This document shows, one piece after another, positions 62,240 to 64,000 of a stretch of 64,000 nucleotides of DNA. Where the stretch lies: assembly GCA_945863875.1 (NCBI GenBank), contig CAMBBS010000017.1, positions 1-64,000 on the forward strand, in the 5' to 3' direction. The notes beneath the pieces were generated by a model. It was not told the origin of the DNA, did not search any database, and worked only from the letters and a program-made list of their open reading frames with translations. Position numbers and translations under genes: made by a program. The DNA is from Desulfopila aestuarii DSM 18488. GTDB taxonomy: Bacteria > Desulfobacterota > Desulfobulbia > Desulfobulbales > Desulfocapsaceae. Each line of letters opens with the position of its first letter. The first letter of the stretch is position 1.

Positions 62240-63964
62240 GTGTTACAGGTGAACAGCAACAAAAAAAAGGTCAAAATAGTCGGTCTCAACGCCAGGTTCA
62301 CCCATTCGTGTCTGGCGCTTTTTTATGTCCGCAATGAGCTCTTGAAAAATTGTCCTGATATCGACTTCGAATTGCTCCAGTTTACCATCAATGACAATTA
62401 CTACGAGATGCTGCTCCGTCTGAGCGAGGAGCGTCCACGCGCAATCTTTTTTTCAGCGGCCATCTGGAACAGCAGTATCATTGAGAAATTGACCCGTGAT
62501 CTGCTCCTCTGCCTTCCTGACTGCCGGGTGGTCATTGGCGGCCCGCAGGCCTCGGTGCTGGGGGATCGTCTTAATTGCGCGGCTAGCGCCGGCGAGGATA
62601 TCTGTACCGTGGTGCTGGGGGAGATTGAAGCAGTCGAGCCGGAATTCTATGACGACCTGTGGGCGGGGTGTCTGCGGTCCTGCTATCGCGGCTCATTTTT
62701 TGCGATGAAGAGCCGAAGTTTTGACTATCCCTATCGACCGGAGGATTTTTCCGGCCACCTGAACAACCGGCATATCTATTATGAAAGCAGCCGGGGCTGT
62801 CCGTTCGGCTGCACCTACTGTCTGTCGTCGGCGGAAAAAGGCCTGTATCATAAGGAGCTCGGCACGGTACAAAAGGAGCTGCGCGATATACTCAGCCACC
62901 GGCCCAAGGTGGTCCGCTTCATTGATAGGACCTTTAATGATATCCCTGACCGGGCCCTGGCCATATGGCAGTTTCTTGCGGCCGAGGGAGGGGAGACCCT
63001 CTTTCATTTCGAGATGGCCCCTGACCGGTTCACCGAGGAGATGTTTGATTTTCTTGCGACGCTGCAAGCCGGTCGTTTTCAGTTTGAACTTGGCATCCAG
63101 TCAACCAATGAGCAGACGCTGCTGGCGGTCAACAGGCGGGTGGATCCGGCCGCGGCGCACCGAAGCATTGCCCGGCTGGGCAGTCTCGACACCATTCATC
63201 TCCATGTCGATCTTATCCTCGGTCTGCCCCATGAAACAAGTGCCACCTTTGCCCAATCTTTTCGGGATGTTTTCGCAATGGGCGCCCACTATATTCAGAT
63301 GGGGCTGCTGAAAATCCTGCCGGATACGCCCATCTGTCAAGGAGCCGAGGAATACGGCTATGTGCACTGCAACGAGCCGCCCTATGCCATCCTGCAGACG
63401 AGATGGATGGATCATCCGACCCTCGGGGATTTATATTGGTTTTCCGAAGGGGTGGAAAAATTTCATAATAACCGCTACTTTGTTTCTCTTTGGCGATATT
63501 TGCGCGGGAGAGGGGAAGATATCTTTGCTTTTTTTCAGGAGTTGCTCTCGCGCTGCCGTGCTGACGGTTTTTTTCAGTTGGCGGCGACCCAGGAGCTGAT
63601 GTGCACAAAACTGGTTGAGCTCGCCTCGAGGCGAGAAGACCGGGATCTGATCGTCGAGCTTCTCCGCTACGACTGGCTTCGCTGTGGGTTCCGTTTTCTT
63701 CCCCCCTGTCTGCAGGTTGACAGCGAGAAAGAACAGCCGGAGGAGACAAGGTCCATCCTTTACCAGACCCTGCCGCCGGAAATGGCCGGTGTCTACCAAA
63801 AAAACACCCGCAACCATTTCTTCCGAAAGTCCTATTTTTTACGAATTTCGCAGGAAGCGCTCACGGAAATCGGGGTATCGACAAATTTTTCCCGGCCCTG
63901 TCTGTGTATTCTGCAGGAGCGTGGGGAATCCTTGCATTTGCTTCGCAATGTCATGATCTTATAA
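62240..63964 (+). CDS. B12-binding-domain radical SAM protein
   Basis: A 574-residue radical SAM enzyme. Residues about 8-135 are a cobalamin-binding-like Rossmann domain (VVIGGPQASVLGDRLN). The radical SAM core begins at about 185 with YESSRGCPFGCTYCLSSAEKGLY, containing the CXXXCXXC Fe-S motif, then GIQSTNEQTLLAVNRR and VDLILGLPHET, which bind S-adenosylmethionine. A long C-terminal part of about 200 residues is of DUF4080 type. Reaction unknown. The start may be the GTG at 62240 or the GTG at 62249, which has AAGG eight bases upstream. The window ends 36 bases beyond the stop. Confidence 0.87.
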   Translation: MLQVNSNKKKVKIVGLNARFTHSCLALFYVRNELLKNCPDIDFELLQFTINDNYYEMLLRLSEERPRAIFFSAAIWNSSIIEKLTRDLLLCLPDCRVVIGGPQASVLGDRLNCAASAGEDICTVVLGEIEAVEPEFYDDLWAGCLRSCYRGSFFAMKSRSFDYPYRPEDFSGHLNNRHIYYESSRGCPFGCTYCLSSAEKGLYHKELGTVQKELRDILSHRPKVVRFIDRTFNDIPDRALAIWQFLAAEGGETLFHFEMAPDRFTEEMFDFLATLQAGRFQFELGIQSTNEQTLLAVNRRVDPAAAHRSIARLGSLDTIHLHVDLILGLPHETSATFAQSFRDVFAMGAHYIQMGLLKILPDTPICQGAEEYGYVHCNEPPYAILQTRWMDHPTLGDLYWFSEGVEKFHNNRYFVSLWRYLRGRGEDIFAFFQELLSRCRADGFFQLAATQELMCTKLVELASRREDRDLIVELLRYDWLRCGFRFLPPCLQVDSEKEQPEETRSILYQTLPPEMAGVYQKNTRNHFFRKSYFLRISQEALTEIGVSTNFSRPCLCILQERGESLHLLRNVMIL

Positions 63965-64000
63965 GATAAATAAAGAAATATTGGAAAAAAGTTGACCTCT

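Overview
The window looks like a chromosomal segment of an anaerobic Gram-negative bacterium, most likely a Desulfobacterota (deltaproteobacterial) lineage near Desulfobulbales. This is inferred, not proven, from the mix of genes: LolCD, MlaA, TamAB and AsmA show an outer membrane; FmdE, TAXI and polyferredoxin-type proteins fit anaerobes; and the protein style fits that group. No rRNA, tRNA or CRISPR array was seen.

Layout. 0-0.6 kb: tail of an IS21-type transposase cut by the window edge. 0.6-4.6 kb: a di-heme cytochrome c peroxidase next to a CHASE4 histidine kinase/NarL-type regulator pair. 4.6-5.3 kb: a graveyard of transposase fragments. 5.3-7.5 kb: a SleB-like cell-wall hydrolase and citrate synthase. 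7.8-11.7 kb: a three-gene, tightly overlapping operon (TrpD-like phosphoribosyltransferase, 75-residue protein, alcohol dehydrogenase-CobT fusion) behind a cobalamin riboswitch and a good sigma70-type promoter. 12-16 kb: hisD-rsmG-leuB-prs-like. 16.2-18.8 kb: an unusual fusion of a cNMP-binding domain, a degenerate sigma54-type AAA+ domain and a polyferredoxin-like membrane domain. 19-27 kb: mlaA, an ADP-ribosylglycohydrolase, a short AsmA protein, lysS-lolC-lolD and a NUDIX gene. 27-33.4 kb: a HAD phosphatase, a hybrid PAS histidine kinase, an orphan TAXI binding protein and an ExeA-like ATPase. 33.4-37 kb: a FecCD-type ABC importer with an FmdE-family protein. 37.3-43 kb: a thiamine block (thiB-thiP-thiQ under a TPP riboswitch with its own terminator, then lysE-like, a 56-residue gene and thiamine pyrophosphokinase). 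43-43.8 kb: an aminotransferase pseudogene. 43.8-50.8 kb: rlmD divergent from tamA-tamB. 50.9-64 kb: short asparaginase, NtrC-type regulator, grpE, dnaK, trpS, an HD protein, a cyclophilin-FKBP fusion, a large M1 peptidase-ChaN-PDZ protein and a B12-binding radical SAM protein.

How it fits together. The vitamin-related loci are the most coherent systems. The TPP riboswitch drives thiamine import and the nearby pyrophosphokinase could convert imported thiamine to TPP. The cobalamin riboswitch controls an operon with two different phosphoribosyltransferase families, one fused to a dehydrogenase; this is the best candidate for an undescribed system, possibly making or activating a cobamide lower ligand. 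The envelope genes (LolCD, MlaA, TamAB, AsmA) and the protein-quality genes (GrpE, DnaK, prolyl isomerase) are ordinary housekeeping in an unusual order.
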